DNA of 64,000 nt from Archivesica marissinica (Eukaryota > Mollusca > Bivalvia > Venerida > Vesicomyidae), in NCBI GenBank assembly GCA_014843695.1, contig CM026390.1, positions 56,011,624 to 56,075,623 on the forward strand. Reading direction: 5' to 3'. Below are positions 23,962-37,020 of this stretch, piece by piece. Numbering within the stretch: position 1 is the first letter of the stretch; every line of letters starts with the position of its first letter. The translations under genes and the position numbers were made by a program. The notes under the pieces were generated by a model. It ran no database searches, was not told the DNA's origin, and saw only the letters and a program-made list of their open reading frames with translations.

Positions 23962-26900
23962 GAACGGTGATTGCTATACGTATATATATGTCGGGTATCA
24001 TGGTTTGCATGGGGGGGATTACTACATGTATATATGTCAGGTATCATGGTTTGGACAGGGATTACTACATGTATATATGTCAGGTATCATGGTTTGGACG
24101 GGGATTACTACTTGTATATATGTCAGGTATCATGGTTTGGACGGGGATTACTACATGTATATATGTCAGGTATCATGGTTTGGACGGGGATTACTACATG
24201 TATATATGTCATGTATCATGGTTTGGACTGGGATTACTACATGTATATATGCCAGGTATCATGGTTTGGACGGGGATTACTACATGTATATATGTCAGGT
24301 ATCATGGATTGGCCGGGGATTACTACATGTATATATGCCGGGTATCATGGTTTGGACGGGGATTGCTACATGTATATATGTATGGTATCATGGTTTGGAC
24401 GGGGATTACTACATGTATATATGTCATGTATCATGGTTTGGACGGGGATTACTACATGTATATATGCCAGGTATCATGGTTTGGACGGGGGTTACTGCAT
24501 GTATATATGTCAGGTATCATGGTTTGGACGGGGATTACTACATGTATATATGCCAGGTATCATGGTTTGGACGGGGATTACTACATGTATATATGTCAGG
24601 TATCATGGTTTGGACGGGGGTTACTGCATGTATATATGTCAGGTATCATGGTTTGGACGGGGATTACTACATGTATATATGCCAGGTATCATGGTTTGAA
24701 CGGGGATTACTACATGTATATATGTCATGTATCATGGTTTGGACGGGGATTACTACATGTATATATGTCATGTATCATGGTTTGGACGGGGATTACTACA
24801 TGTATATATGTCATGTATCATAGTTTGGACGGGGATTACTACATGTATATATGTCATGTATCATGGTTTGGACGGGGATTACTACATGTATATATGCCAT
24901 GTATCATGGTTTGGACGGGGGTTGGTGCATGTATATATGTCATGTATCATGGTTTGGACGGGGATTACTACATGTATATATGCCATGTATCATGGTTTGG
25001 ACGGGGGTTACTGCATGTATATATGCCAGGTATCATGGTTTGGACGGGGATTACTACATGTATATATGCCAGTATCATGGTTTGGACGGGGATTACTACA
25101 TGTATATATGCCAGGTATCATGGTTTGGACGGGGATTACTACATGTATATATGTCAGGTATCATGGATTGGACGGGGATTACTACATGTATATATGCCGT
25201 ATATCATGGTTTGGACGGGGATTACTACATGTATATATGTATGGTATCATGGTTTGGACGGGGATTACTACATGTATATATGTCATGTATTATGGTTTGG
25301 ACGGGGATTACTACATGTATATGTCTTCATGTATCATGGTTTGGACGGGGATATTCTACATGTATATATGTCATGTATCATGGTTTGGACGGGGATTACT
25401 ACATGTATATATGTCATGTATCATGGTTTGGACGGGGATTACTACATGTATATATGTCATGTATCATGGTTTGGACGGGGATTATTACATGTATATATGT
25501 CATGTATCATGGTTTGGACGGGGATTACTACATGTATATATGCCATGTATCATGGTTTGGACGGGGATTACTACATGTATATATGTCAGGTATCATGGTT
25601 TGGACGGGGATTACTACATGTATATATGTCAGGTATCATGGTTTGGACGGGGATTACTACATGTATATATGCCGGGTATTATGGTTTGGACGGGGATTAC
25701 TACATGTATATATGTCAGGTATCATGGATTGGCCGGGGATTACTACATGTATATATGTCATGTATCATGGTTTAGACGGGGATTACTACATGTATATATG
25801 CCGGGTATTATGGTTTGGACGGGGATTACTACATGTATGTATGTCAGGTATCATGGTTTGGACGGGGATTACTACATGTATATATGTCAGGTATTATGGA
25901 TTGGCGACGGGGATTACTACATGTATATATGCCGGTATCATGGTTTGACGGGGATTACTACATGTATATATGCCGGGTATTATGGTTTGGACGGGGATTA
26001 CTACATGTATATATGTCAGGTATCATGGTTTGGACGGGGATTACTACATGTATATATGTCAGGTATCATGGTTTGAACTGGGATTACTACATGTATATAT
26101 GCCAGGTATTATGGTTTGGACGGGGATTACTACATGTATATATGTCATATATCATGGTTTGGACGGGGGTTACTGCATGTATATATGTCAGGTATCATGG
26201 TTTGGACGGGGATTACTACGTGTATATATGTCATGTATCATGGTTTGGACGGGGGTTACTGCATGTATATATGTCAGGTATCATGGTTTGGACGGGGATT
26301 ACTACATGTATATATGTCATGTATCATGGTTTGGACTGGGATTACTACATGTATATATGCCAGGTATCATGGTTTGGACGGGGATTACTACATGTATATA
26401 TGTCAGGTATCATGGATTGGCCGGGGATTACTACATGTATATATGCCGGGTATCATGGTTTGGACGGGGATTGCTACATGTATATATGTATGGTATCATG
26501 GTTTGGACGGGGATTACTACATGTATATATGTCATGTATCATGGTTTGGACGGGGATTACTACATGTATATATGCCAGGTATCATGGTTTGGACGGGGGT
26601 TACTGCATGTATATATGTCAGGTATCATGGTTTGGACGGGGATTACTACATGTATATATGCCAGGTATCATGGTTTGGACGGGGATTACTACATGTATAT
26701 ATGTCAGGTATCATGGATTGGCCGGGGATTACTACATGTATATATGCCGGGTATCATGGTTTGGACGGGGATTGCTACATGTATATATGTATGGTATCAT
26801 GGTTTGGACGGGGATTACTACATGTATATATGTCATGTATCATGGTTTGGACGGGGATTACTACATGTATATATGCCAGGTATCATGGTTTGGACGGGGG

Positions 26901-28890
26901 TTACTGCATGTATATATGTCAGGTATCATGGTTTGGACGGGGATTACTACATGTATATATGCCAGGTATCATGGTTTGGACGGGGATTACTACATGTATA
27001 TATGCCATGTATCATGGTTTGGACGGGGGTTACTGCATGTATATATGTCATGTATCATGGTTTGGACGGGGATTACTACATGTATATATGCCATGTATCA
27101 TGGTTTGGACGGGGTTACTGCATGTATATATGCCAGGTATCATGGTTTGGACGGGGATTACTACATGTATATATGCCAGGTATCATGGTTTGGACGGGGA
27201 TTACTACATGTATATATGCCAGGTATCATGGTTTGGACGGGGATTACTACATGTATATATGTCAGGTATCATGGTTTGGCCGGGATTACTACATGTATAT
27301 ATGCCGTATATCATGGTTTGGACGGGGATTACTACATGTATATATGTATGGTATCATGGTTTGGACGGGGATTACTACATGTATATATGTCATGTATTAT
27401 GGTTTGGACGGGGATTACTACATGTATATATGTCATGTATCATGGTTTGGACGGGGATTACTACATGTATATATGCCGGGTATTATGGTTTGGACGGGGA
27501 TTACTACATGTATGTATGTCAGGTATCATGGTTTGGACGGGGATTACTACATGTATATATGACAGGTATCATGGATTGGACGGGGATTACTACATGCTTA
27601 TATGCCGGGTATTATGGTTTGGACGGGGATTACTACATATATATAGGTATGGTATCATGGTTTGGACGGGGATTACTACATGTATATATGTATGGTATCA
27701 TGGTTTGGACGGGGATTACTACATGTATATATGCCGGGTATTATGGATTGGCCGCGGATTACTACATGTATATTTGTCAGGTATCATGGTTCGGATGGGG
27801 ATTACTGCATGTATATATGTCAGGTATCATGGATTGGACGGGGATTACTACATGTATATATGCCGGGTATTATGGTTTGGACGGGGATTACTACATGTAT
27901 ATATGTCAGGTATCATGGTTTGGACGGGGATTACTACATGTATATATGTCATATATCATGGTTTGGACGGGGATTACTACATGTATATATGTCAGGTATC
28001 ATGGATTGGCCGGGGATTACTACATGTTTATATGCCGGGTATTATGGTTTGGACGGGGATTAATACATGTATATATGCAGGTATCATGGTTTGGACGGGG
28101 ATTACTACATGTATATATGTCAGGTATCATGGTTTGGACGGGGATTACTACATGTATATATGTACGGTATCATGTTTTGGACGGGGATTACTACATGTAT
28201 ATATGTACAGTATCATGTTTTGGACGGGGATTACTACATGTATATATGCCAGGTATCATGGTTCGGATGGGGATTACTACATGTATGTATGTCATGTATC
28301 ATGGTTTGGACGGGGATTACTACATGTATATATGCCAGGTATCATGGTTTGGACGGGTTTACTACATGTATATATGTCAGGTATCATGGTTTGGACGGGG
28401 ATTACTACATGTATATATGTCAGGTATTATGGTTTCGACGGGGATTACTACATGTATATATGTCAGGTATCATGGTTTGGACGGGGATTACTACATGTAT
28501 ATATGTCATGTATCATGGTTTGGACGGGGATTACTACATGTATATATGTCAGGTATCATGGTTTGGACGGGGATTACTACATGTATATATGTCAGGTATT
28601 ATGGTTTGGACGGGGATTACTACATGTATATATGTCAGGTATCATGGTTTGGACGGGGATTACTACATGTTATATGTCATGTATCATGGTTGGACGGGGA
28701 TTACTACATGTATATATGCCAGTATCATGGTTTGGACGGGGATTACTACATGTATATATGTCATGTATCATGGTTTGGACGGGGATTACTACATGTATAT
28801 ATGTCAGGTATCATGGTTTGGACGGGATTACTACATGTATATATGTATAGTATCATGGTTTGGACGGGGATTACTACATGTATATATGCC
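23962..28890 (+). repeat. 43-bp megasatellite, main block
   Basis: About 114 units starting ggtttggacggggattacta, followed by catgtatatatgtcaggtat and cat. The main variants are gtcagg, gtcatg, gccagg, gccggg and gtatgg before 'tatcatgg', plus gattggccgggg units. The length is not a multiple of 3 and the unit is stop-free, so all three frames run open for up to 1000 codons. Blocks of variant order recur, for example around 24210, 26320 and 26690. Confidence 0.98.
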
Positions 28891-29890
28891 NNNNNNNNNN
28901 NNNNNNNNNNNNNNNNNNNNNNNNNNNNNNNNNNNNNNNNNNNNNNNNNNNNNNNNNNNNNNNNNNNNNNNNNNNNNNNNNNNNNNNNNNNNNNNNNNNN
29001 NNNNNNNNNNNNNNNNNNNNNNNNNNNNNNNNNNNNNNNNNNNNNNNNNNNNNNNNNNNNNNNNNNNNNNNNNNNNNNNNNNNNNNNNNNNNNNNNNNNN
29101 NNNNNNNNNNNNNNNNNNNNNNNNNNNNNNNNNNNNNNNNNNNNNNNNNNNNNNNNNNNNNNNNNNNNNNNNNNNNNNNNNNNNNNNNNNNNNNNNNNNN
29201 NNNNNNNNNNNNNNNNNNNNNNNNNNNNNNNNNNNNNNNNNNNNNNNNNNNNNNNNNNNNNNNNNNNNNNNNNNNNNNNNNNNNNNNNNNNNNNNNNNNN
29301 NNNNNNNNNNNNNNNNNNNNNNNNNNNNNNNNNNNNNNNNNNNNNNNNNNNNNNNNNNNNNNNNNNNNNNNNNNNNNNNNNNNNNNNNNNNNNNNNNNNN
29401 NNNNNNNNNNNNNNNNNNNNNNNNNNNNNNNNNNNNNNNNNNNNNNNNNNNNNNNNNNNNNNNNNNNNNNNNNNNNNNNNNNNNNNNNNNNNNNNNNNNN
29501 NNNNNNNNNNNNNNNNNNNNNNNNNNNNNNNNNNNNNNNNNNNNNNNNNNNNNNNNNNNNNNNNNNNNNNNNNNNNNNNNNNNNNNNNNNNNNNNNNNNN
29601 NNNNNNNNNNNNNNNNNNNNNNNNNNNNNNNNNNNNNNNNNNNNNNNNNNNNNNNNNNNNNNNNNNNNNNNNNNNNNNNNNNNNNNNNNNNNNNNNNNNN
29701 NNNNNNNNNNNNNNNNNNNNNNNNNNNNNNNNNNNNNNNNNNNNNNNNNNNNNNNNNNNNNNNNNNNNNNNNNNNNNNNNNNNNNNNNNNNNNNNNNNNN
29801 NNNNNNNNNNNNNNNNNNNNNNNNNNNNNNNNNNNNNNNNNNNNNNNNNNNNNNNNNNNNNNNNNNNNNNNNNNNNNNNNNNNNNNNNNN
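28891..29890. other. Assembly gap, exactly 1000 N
   Basis: Exactly 1000 Ns inside the 43-bp array. The round number suggests a placeholder of unknown true size, as expected where an array could not be spanned. Confidence 0.99.
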
Positions 29891-30314
29891 TTACTACATG
29901 TATATATGTCATGTATCATGGTTTGGACGGGGATTACTACATGTATATATGTCATGTATCATGGTTTGGACGGGGATTACTACATGTATATATGCCATGT
30001 ATCATGGTTTGGACGGGGATTACTACATGTATATATGTCAGGTATCATGGTTTGGACGGGGATTACTACATGTATATATGTCAGGTATCATGGTTTGGAC
30101 GGGGATTACTACATGTATATATGCCGGGTATTATGGTTTGGACGGGGATTACTACATGTATATATGTCAGGTATCATGGTTTGGACGGGGATTACTACAT
30201 GTATATATGTCAGGTATCATGGATTGGCCGGGGATTACTACATGTATATATGCCGGGTATTATGGTGTGGACGGGGATTACTACATGTATATATGTCAGG
30301 TATCATGGTTTGGA
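29891..30314 (+). repeat. 43-bp array after the gap
   Basis: About ten units in the same orientation, ending at the 14-bp target site of SINE B. Confidence 0.97.
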
Positions 30315-30587
30315 GTCCGCCTCCGTGGTCGAGTGGTTAAGGTCGCTGACTTGTATACCACTGTAACCTATCATCACTGATGGTCACGGGTTCGAGCCCC
30401 GCTCAGGCCGTGTCTCATTTATATGAGAAAGTTGGCAGTTTCTTACGGAGGTTGGTGCACCCAAGTACTGGTTAACCGCTGGAGCCTGCCCAGGAAAGGT
30501 ATTGTTAGGTAAACTGCCCGCCGGCGATATAGCCCGAAATGTTGCTGATGCAGGCGTAAAACCCGAAATATAACATAACATATAACA
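30315..30587 (+). mobile_element. SINE B with 14-bp target duplication
   Basis: The class-II tRNA-like head (gtccgcctccgtggtcgag; B box gggttcgagccccg) is followed by a body with cttacggaggttggtgc and gtaaactgcccgccgg, and a tail ending aatataacataacatataac. The 14 bp tatcatggtttgga occur immediately left (30301-30314) and right (30588-30601). This is the best full-length family-B copy here. Confidence 0.95.
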
Positions 30588-31056
30588 TATCATGGTTTGG
30601 ACGGGGATTACTACATGTATATATGTCATGTATCATGGATTGGCCGGGGATTACTACATGTATATATGCCAGGTATCATGGTTTGGACGGGGATTACTAC
30701 ATGTATATATGCCAGGTATCATGGTTTGGACGGGGATTACTACATGTATATATGCCGGGTATTATGGTTTGGACGGGGATTACTACATGTATATATGTAT
30801 GGTATCATGGTTTGGACGGGGATTACTACATGTATATATGCCAGGTATCATGGTTTGGACGGGGATTACTACATGTATATATGTCATGTATCATGGTTTG
30901 GACGGGGATTACTACTCATGTATCATGGTTGGAGGGGATTACTACATGTATATATGTCATGTATCATGGTTTGGACGGGGATTACTACATGTATATATGT
31001 CATGTATCATGGTTTGGACGGGGATTACTACATGTATATATACCATGTATATATAC
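30588..31056 (+). repeat. 43-bp array, block before the inversion
   Basis: About 10.5 units. A shortened pair near 30912-30940 (tactactcatgtatcatgg) and then two catgtatatatacc steps lead into the inverted block. Confidence 0.95.
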
Positions 31057-32444
31057 CATGTATACATGTAGTAATCCCCGTCCAAACCATAATACCTGAC
31101 ATATATACAAGTAGTAATCCCCGTCCAAACCATAATACCCGGCATATATACATGTAGTAATCCCCGTCCAAACCATGATACCATACATATATACATGTAG
31201 TAATCCCCGTCCCAACCGTAATACCCGGCATACATACATGTAGTAATCCCCGTCCAAACCATGATACCTGATATATATACATGTAGTAATCCCCGTCCAA
31301 ACCATGATACCTGACATATATACATGTAGTAATCCCCGTCCAAACCATGATACCTGGCATATATACATGTAGTAATCCCCGTCCAAACCATGATACCTGA
31401 CATATATACATGTAGTAATCCCCGTCCAAACCATGATACCTGACATATATACATGTAGTAATCCCCGTCCAAACCATATATCTGGCATATATACATGTAG
31501 TAATCCCCGTCCAAACAATGATACCTGACATATATACATGCAGTAACCCCCGTCCAAACCATGATACCTGGCATATATACATGTAGTAATCCCCGTCCAA
31601 ACCATGATACCTGGCATATATACATGTAGTAATCCCCGTCCAATCCATGATACATGGAATATATACATGTAGTAATCCCCGTCCAAACCGTAATACCTGA
31701 CATATATACATGTAGTAATCCCCGTCCAAACCATGATACCTGACATATATACATGTAGTAATCCCCGTCCAAACCGTGATACCTGACATATATACATGTA
31801 GTAATCCCCGTCCAAACCATGATACCATACATATATATATATACATGTAGTAATCCCCGTCCAAACCATGATATCTGACATATATACATGCAGTAATCCC
31901 CGTCAAAACCATGATACCTGGCATATATACATGTATTAATCCCCGTCCAAACCATGATACCTGGCATATATACATGTAGTAATCACCGTCCAAACCATGA
32001 TATCTGACATATATACATGTAGTATTCCCAGTCCAAACCATGATACCTGGCATATATACATGCAGTAATCCCCGTCCAAACCATGATACCTGGCATATAT
32101 ACATGTAGTAATCCCAGTCCAAACCATGATACCTGGCATATATACATGCAGTAATCCCCGTCCAAACCAAAATACCTGGCATATATACATGCAGTAATCC
32201 CCGTCCAAACCATGATACCTGGCATATATACATGTAGTAATCCCCGTCCAAACCATGATATCTGACATATATACATGTAGTAATCCCCGTCCAAACCATG
32301 ATACATGGCATATATACATGTAGTAATCCCCGTCCAAACCATGATACATGACATATATACATGTAGTAATCCCCGTCCAAACCATGATACATGACATATA
32401 TACATGTAGTAATCCCCGTCCAAACCATGATACATGGCATATAT
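31057..32444 (-). repeat. 43-bp array, inverted block
   Basis: About 32 units read in the opposite orientation (tagtaatccccgtccaaacc). The left junction is palindromic around 31040-31060. The right junction is 'ggcatatat|ggtttggacg' near 32444. Confidence 0.97.
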
Positions 32445-32558
32445 GGTTTGGACGGGGATTACTACATGTATATATGTCAGGTATCATGGTTTGGACTGGG
32501 ATTACTACATGTATATATGTCAGGTATTATGGTTTGGACGGGGATTACTACATGTATA
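32445..32558 (+). repeat. 43-bp array, plus orientation, left of TcB
   Basis: Under three units after the inversion, ending at the TA target (32557-32558) of TcB copy 2. Confidence 0.95.
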
Positions 32559-32720
32559 CTGAGTCAAAAAAGAAACGATACCAAACTAAAAATGACGTAA
32601 AACGGATAAAACCATAGAAAGGTTTAATATATTATTACGTATCAGTACCGGGTATCTTATTGCAACGTCAGCCAACCATAAACACAGGTAAATAAACACC
32701 CGATAATCCTGGAACGCCGA

Positions 32721-32782
32721 TTTTCCGATTTGCACGTGCTCCTCAACAAAGACAACTTCCTGCACATGTACAAATCGGAAAA
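32721..32782. other. Internal inverted repeat of TcB
   Basis: Arms ttttccgatttgcacgtgc and gcacatgtacaaatcggaaa (complement with two mismatches) surround a 22-base loop between the TIR and the transposase start. The same structure is present in copy 1 near 11900-11960. Confidence 0.8.
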
Positions 32783-32855
32783 CCGGTTTATTGTACTGGT
32801 ATTGCATTATCATCGAGGAAAAACACCTTACATACCCATTGTTACCTCTAACAAA

Positions 32856-33860
32856 ATGCCTAGGCTAAACCGCTATCAGAGAATGCGTGCCATTGGCATG
32901 TTTGACGGCGGTTTACGTCAGCGTGACGTCGCAAATCGACTCGGGGTTACGCGGATCACGATAACACGTCTACTTCGACGTTATCGAACACATGGACCGG
33001 TGGGCGACCGTCCAAGATCTGGTCGACCACGTGTGACGACGCGTGAACAGGACCGTCACATTCGGACGTCACATTTACGTGACCGGTTCCTACCTACTAC
33101 GCACACAGCTGCCGTTACTCCTGGGATGACCAACAATCGCATCAGTGCACAAACAGTCAGGAACCGGCTCGGTGAACATGGCATTCGTGCCTATCGGCCA
33201 TACGTTGGATCCATCCTGACACGACGTCACCGTGACGTACGGCGGGAATGGACGACGGAACGTGCTCGCTGGACTCGGTTACAGTGGAATTCGGTGATGT
33301 TTAGCGATGAATCGCGGTTCTGTGTGCGTCGAGCGGATGGCAGAGAGCGGGTATATCACAGACGCGGTGAATGTTACGCCGACGCATGTGTAGGTCAGGT
33401 CGATCTGTTCGGGGGCGGAAGCGTTATGGCGTGGGGCGGTACCACCTTCGGCAGTCGCACTGAACTATTAGTGGTGGACGGGAACCTGCGGTACTGTGAT
33501 GAGATCCTTGCGCCAGTTGTTGTGCCGTTCTTTAACGCCAACAGAAACGTCACACTGTTCCAACAGGACAACGCCAGGTGTCATACTGCTCGGATTTCCA
33601 CCACATTATTGGAGCAGAACAATATTGAAACCCTGCCGTGGCCTGCTTTGTCACCAGACTTGTCACCCATAGAACATTTGTGGGATACGTTAGACCGCCG
33701 CGTCAGACGACGTCAGCCGGTAACGTTAAACCAACTGAGGGATGTTTTGCGTCAGGAGTGGACAAATATTGACCAGCAAGAGATTCAGACACTCTTCCGT
33801 TCGATGCGACGGCGGTGCATTGCAGTGATAGACGCAAATGGTGCCTATACACGGTATTGA
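32856..33860 (+). CDS. Tc1-family DD34E transposase, uninterrupted
   Basis: 334 residues, a usual Tc1 length. Residues 1-60 are the DNA-binding part: a helix-turn-helix (LRQRDVANRLGVTRITITRL) and then the GRPR linker at 56-59. A second helix-turn-helix follows. The catalytic triad is Asp151 (FSDESRF), Asp238 (QQDNARC) and Glu273 (SPIEHLW), with 34 residues between the last two. The enzyme would cut at the element ends in the nucleus and paste at TA. The start was chosen at MPRLNRYQ because copy 1 starts at the same place. The frame extends upstream without similarity. Oddity: three residues (NAQ in copy 1, after VVDGNL) are missing, in frame, between the first two catalytic residues, so activity is uncertain. 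Confidence 0.93.
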   Translation: MPRLNRYQRMRAIGMFDGGLRQRDVANRLGVTRITITRLLRRYRTHGPVGDRPRSGRPRVTTREQDRHIRTSHLRDRFLPTTHTAAVTPGMTNNRISAQTVRNRLGEHGIRAYRPYVGSILTRRHRDVRREWTTERARWTRLQWNSVMFSDESRFCVRRADGRERVYHRRGECYADACVGQVDLFGGGSVMAWGGTTFGSRTELLVVDGNLRYCDEILAPVVVPFFNANRNVTLFQQDNARCHTARISTTLLEQNNIETLPWPALSPDLSPIEHLWDTLDRRVRRRQPVTLNQLRDVLRQEWTNIDQQEIQTLFRSMRRRCIAVIDANGAYTRY

Positions 33861-34062
33861 CGTCTGTGTGAAAACTCCATTACACCCCTGTCCGACGAAT
33901 TACGTCATCACGCAGCAGACAGTTTCGGAGGCTCATTATGCTTTATGTGCTCCTCTTTCAAACATGTTGGACTATCATCTTATGAATTTTCAAAGAATGT
34001 TCTTAATAAATGTTGAAATTATAGACACATAAACACCAGGTATCGTTTCTTTTTTGACTCAG

Positions 34063-34857
34063 TATATATATGCCAAGTATCATGGTTTGGACGGGGATTA
34101 CTACATGTATATATGCCAGGTATCATGGTTTGGACGGGGATTACTACATGTATATATGCCGGGTATCATGGTTTGGACGGGGATTACTACATGTATATAT
34201 GCCAGGTATCATGGTTCGGACGGGGATTACTACATGTATATATGTCATGTATCATGGTTTGGACGGGGATTACTACATGTATATATGCCATGTATCCTGG
34301 ATTGGACGGGTATTACTACATGTATATATGTCATGTATCATGGTTTGGACGGGGATTACTACATGTATATATGCCAAGTATCATGGTTTGGACGGGGATT
34401 ACTACATGTATATATGCCAGGTATCATGGTTTGGACGGGGATTACTACATGTATATATGCCGGGTATCATGGTTTGGACGGGGATTACTACATGTATATA
34501 TGCCAGGTATCATGGTTCGGACGGGGATTACTACATGTATATATGTCATGTATCATGGTTTGGACAGGGATTACTACATGTATATATGCCATGTATCCTG
34601 GATTGGACGGGTATTACTACATGTATATATGTCAGGTATCACTGTTTGGACGGGGATTACTGCATGTATATATGTCAGGTATCACTGTTTGGACGGGGAT
34701 TACTACATGTATATATGTTAGGTATCATGGTTTGGACGGGGATTACTGCATGTATATATGCCAGTTATCATGGTTTAGACGGGGATTACTGCATGTATAT
34801 ATGTCAGGTATCACTGTTTGGACGGGGATTACTGCATGTATATATTACAGGTATCAT
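34063..34857 (+). repeat. 43-bp array, right end
   Basis: About 18 units. The marker tgccaagta recurs at 34071 and 34372, a 301-bp (seven-unit) higher-order repeat that also repeats an 'atgtatcctggattgg' unit. The last units carry tcactgtttgg. Confidence 0.96.
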
Positions 34858-35262
34858 TGGCGTTGCAAAAGAATGTGACTCTACCAATACGTCGTTGTGT
34901 GTCCCTCGCACGTGTTGGTTATTAAGTATTACAATCAACTAGATGCTTGTCTTTACAAAGAGAACACTGATAGGTCGCTATTGAATGTGCAATCCACAAT
35001 GTGAGCTAAGTGCATTGTGGATTGTGAACCAACACTTTCTTAACACTTGTAACCCGTATGATACAGGGTTGAATAATGCAATGGGTCTTATTGTACAAAT
35101 GTTAATATCTACAGCATATTTCAACACTTCGGTGCCTCTGTTTGATCAGCCCACGCATTGTTAACATAAATGGCTCATTAAGCCATTAGACAAATACTTT
35201 AAATTTTAGAATCATATGTCAAGCCTGGAATATGATTTGTTTCAATGGAGGTAAATATACTT
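34858..35262. other. Unique spacer with a short hairpin
   Basis: Arms caatccacaatg (34990-35001) and cattgtggattg (35013-35024) form a perfect 12-bp stem with an 11-base loop. No gene seen. Confidence 0.7.
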
Positions 35263-35408
35263 TAGTTCGTATCACGTTTATGGTTCGTATCACGTTTATG
35301 GTTCGTATCACGTTTATGGTTCGCATCACGTTTATGGTTCGCATCACGTTTATGGTTCGTATCACGTTTATGGTTCGTATCACGTTTATGGTTCGTATCA
35401 CGTGTATG
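35263..35408 (+). repeat. 18-bp minisatellite, about 8 copies
   Basis: Unit gttcgtatcacgtttatg, with a cgcatc variant. It gives a hexapeptide repeat in open frames on both strands, which is an artefact. Confidence 0.95.
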
Positions 35409-35448
35409 ATGTCACAGTCGTTAAAGCGCTTGTATTTTAATGCATACT

Positions 35449-35600
35449 TATTTTAGCTCGATTGCGAGCAAGAATTTACAAGTTTAGATTAATCGCTCTC
35501 GAGACCCCATTCTTGGTGGAATGCATCGTCATGAGGGCGAGGGAAGAGGCACTGTGGAATCATATCCCCTGTCTAAGGACCCCTCTGCCGTTGTTTTGGC
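35449..35600 (-). mobile_element. SINE C, 5'-truncated and degenerate
   Basis: The complement of the family-C tail (gctcgattgcgagcaag, attaatcgctctcgagacc) and of the body (tggaatgcatcgtcatgagg) can be followed to about 35600. The tRNA head is missing. Confidence 0.75.
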
Positions 35601-36260
35601 GAGACTAAAGGTAATCTCAACATCCACCCAACCCATTACAGCATGCAAGCTTCACTCGAGTGTGGGCGAGCGTGAAGCTGTGATTCCCTTGGCTGGTTGC
35701 TTAAGATAGGTGTGACTGTATGTTTTTTTAAAATCTTATTGATCGCCGTCAGAATGCACCAGAATGCACAGTCGAGCATATACAAACACACATTCTTGTG
35801 TAGCATAAATCCCCCGACTACACTAGTAGGTACTACCCGGTATATATATCAGCTTTTGGCTACGACACTGTCAGTATCCATTTGGTTAGTTTAAACTTTA
35901 TTTATTGTTCTTATTTTGTACAAAGAGCATATATGCATCGAAATTATATAAACACACAGGTTGCAGGAAGATAACAAAGGATTGGAAAACAAGATAAATA
36001 CAATCTTATATAAATTCCTCTCCTAAAAAATAAATTCCTCCGTTTGGTTGACTATACCTGTAGATATGCAGCAACACCAAGTGCCCAAACTGTATATTTA
36101 GTTATGCACAGTCTCCTCTTTCTTATTACGGACGTTCACATTCACATAATTGGTTGTGCGGCTGTGCATTGTAGTGCAATGAGGCCCCGACAGGGCAATT
36201 AAAATTAATAAAATTTGAGAACAAATTGTTGCCACAATCATAGAAAATCATAAAAAGAAG
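35601..36260. other. Unique sequence, nothing recognised
   Basis: No supported gene or element. Confidence 0.4.
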
Positions 36261-36455
36261 ATTTGTATTTATTAGTGTAAGATAGGATTTTATTTCATCT
36301 CGTGATCACTGAAGAATATTTTATTTCATCTCGTGATCACTGAAGTTTGTATTTATTAGTGTCAGATATGATTTTATTTCATCTCGTGATCACTGAAGTT
36401 TGTATTTATTAGTGTCAGATAGGATTTTATTTCATCTCGTGATCACTGAAGAATG
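36261..36455 (+). repeat. 53-bp tandem repeat, about 3.5 copies
   Basis: Units contain tttgtatttattagtgt, cagataggattttatttc and atctcgtgatcactgaag. One copy is shortened. Confidence 0.9.
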
Positions 36456-37020
36456 TATTTCCACGCGTGACATTGATCACTATTAATAAACACAAATATC
36501 CTTTATATCTCTTGTATATGAAACATGTCTGATGTTGGATGTCTTTACCGAATCATTTGGGTAATACTTATTTTGTATCGATAATAATTTCGAGATAATA
36601 GTTTTAGAAATGTTGACAGTCAGTTTGAACCGTACTACGACTATAAGGTATTTCAATTGAAAGTACTCTATATAATATATGTACACCGAGTTAATGTATT
36701 TCAATTTACGGTACTCTATATAACATACGTACACCCTCTTGAACATTTTAAATGCCATTTTTAGTAAACAACATTAAATTGTAAATGTTTTATGTCCGAA
36801 TTAGCCGACATGCTACAGCGTAACATTCATCATGGTCACTGACTGTGACACGTTTCAATGGTATGATATTCAATAATTCATTAATTGCGTACTACAACCA
36901 TATCACTATTTATCCAATATCCCACACGCACACTGGCAGTAGTCAAGGCTCAATTTACCTAATATAATGTAAGCAACAAGAAAATATACAGAAGCTGTGA
37001 CAAGCACATAGATCTACGAG
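36456..37020. other. AT-rich sequence with one short duplication
   Basis: A roughly 56-bp segment (gtatttcaatt, gtactctatataa, gtacacc) occurs twice around 36649-36735. No gene recognised. Confidence 0.5.

Larger units (their letters stand above)
32559..34062 (+). mobile_element. Tc1-type transposon TcB, copy 2 (1504 bp)
   Basis: Ends CTGAGTCAAAAAAGAAACG and its inverted complement, with TA at 32557-32558 and 34063-34064. It has an uninterrupted transposase on the plus strand. It is inserted in the 43-bp array, whereas copy 1 sits in an unrelated 22-bp array. Confidence 0.96.

Noticed and set aside
23962..34860. Open frames of up to about 1400 codons in several frames
   Set aside because: They are translations of a stop-free 43-bp unit in all three frames, and one runs through 1000 Ns. 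There is no codon bias, domain or single preferred frame.
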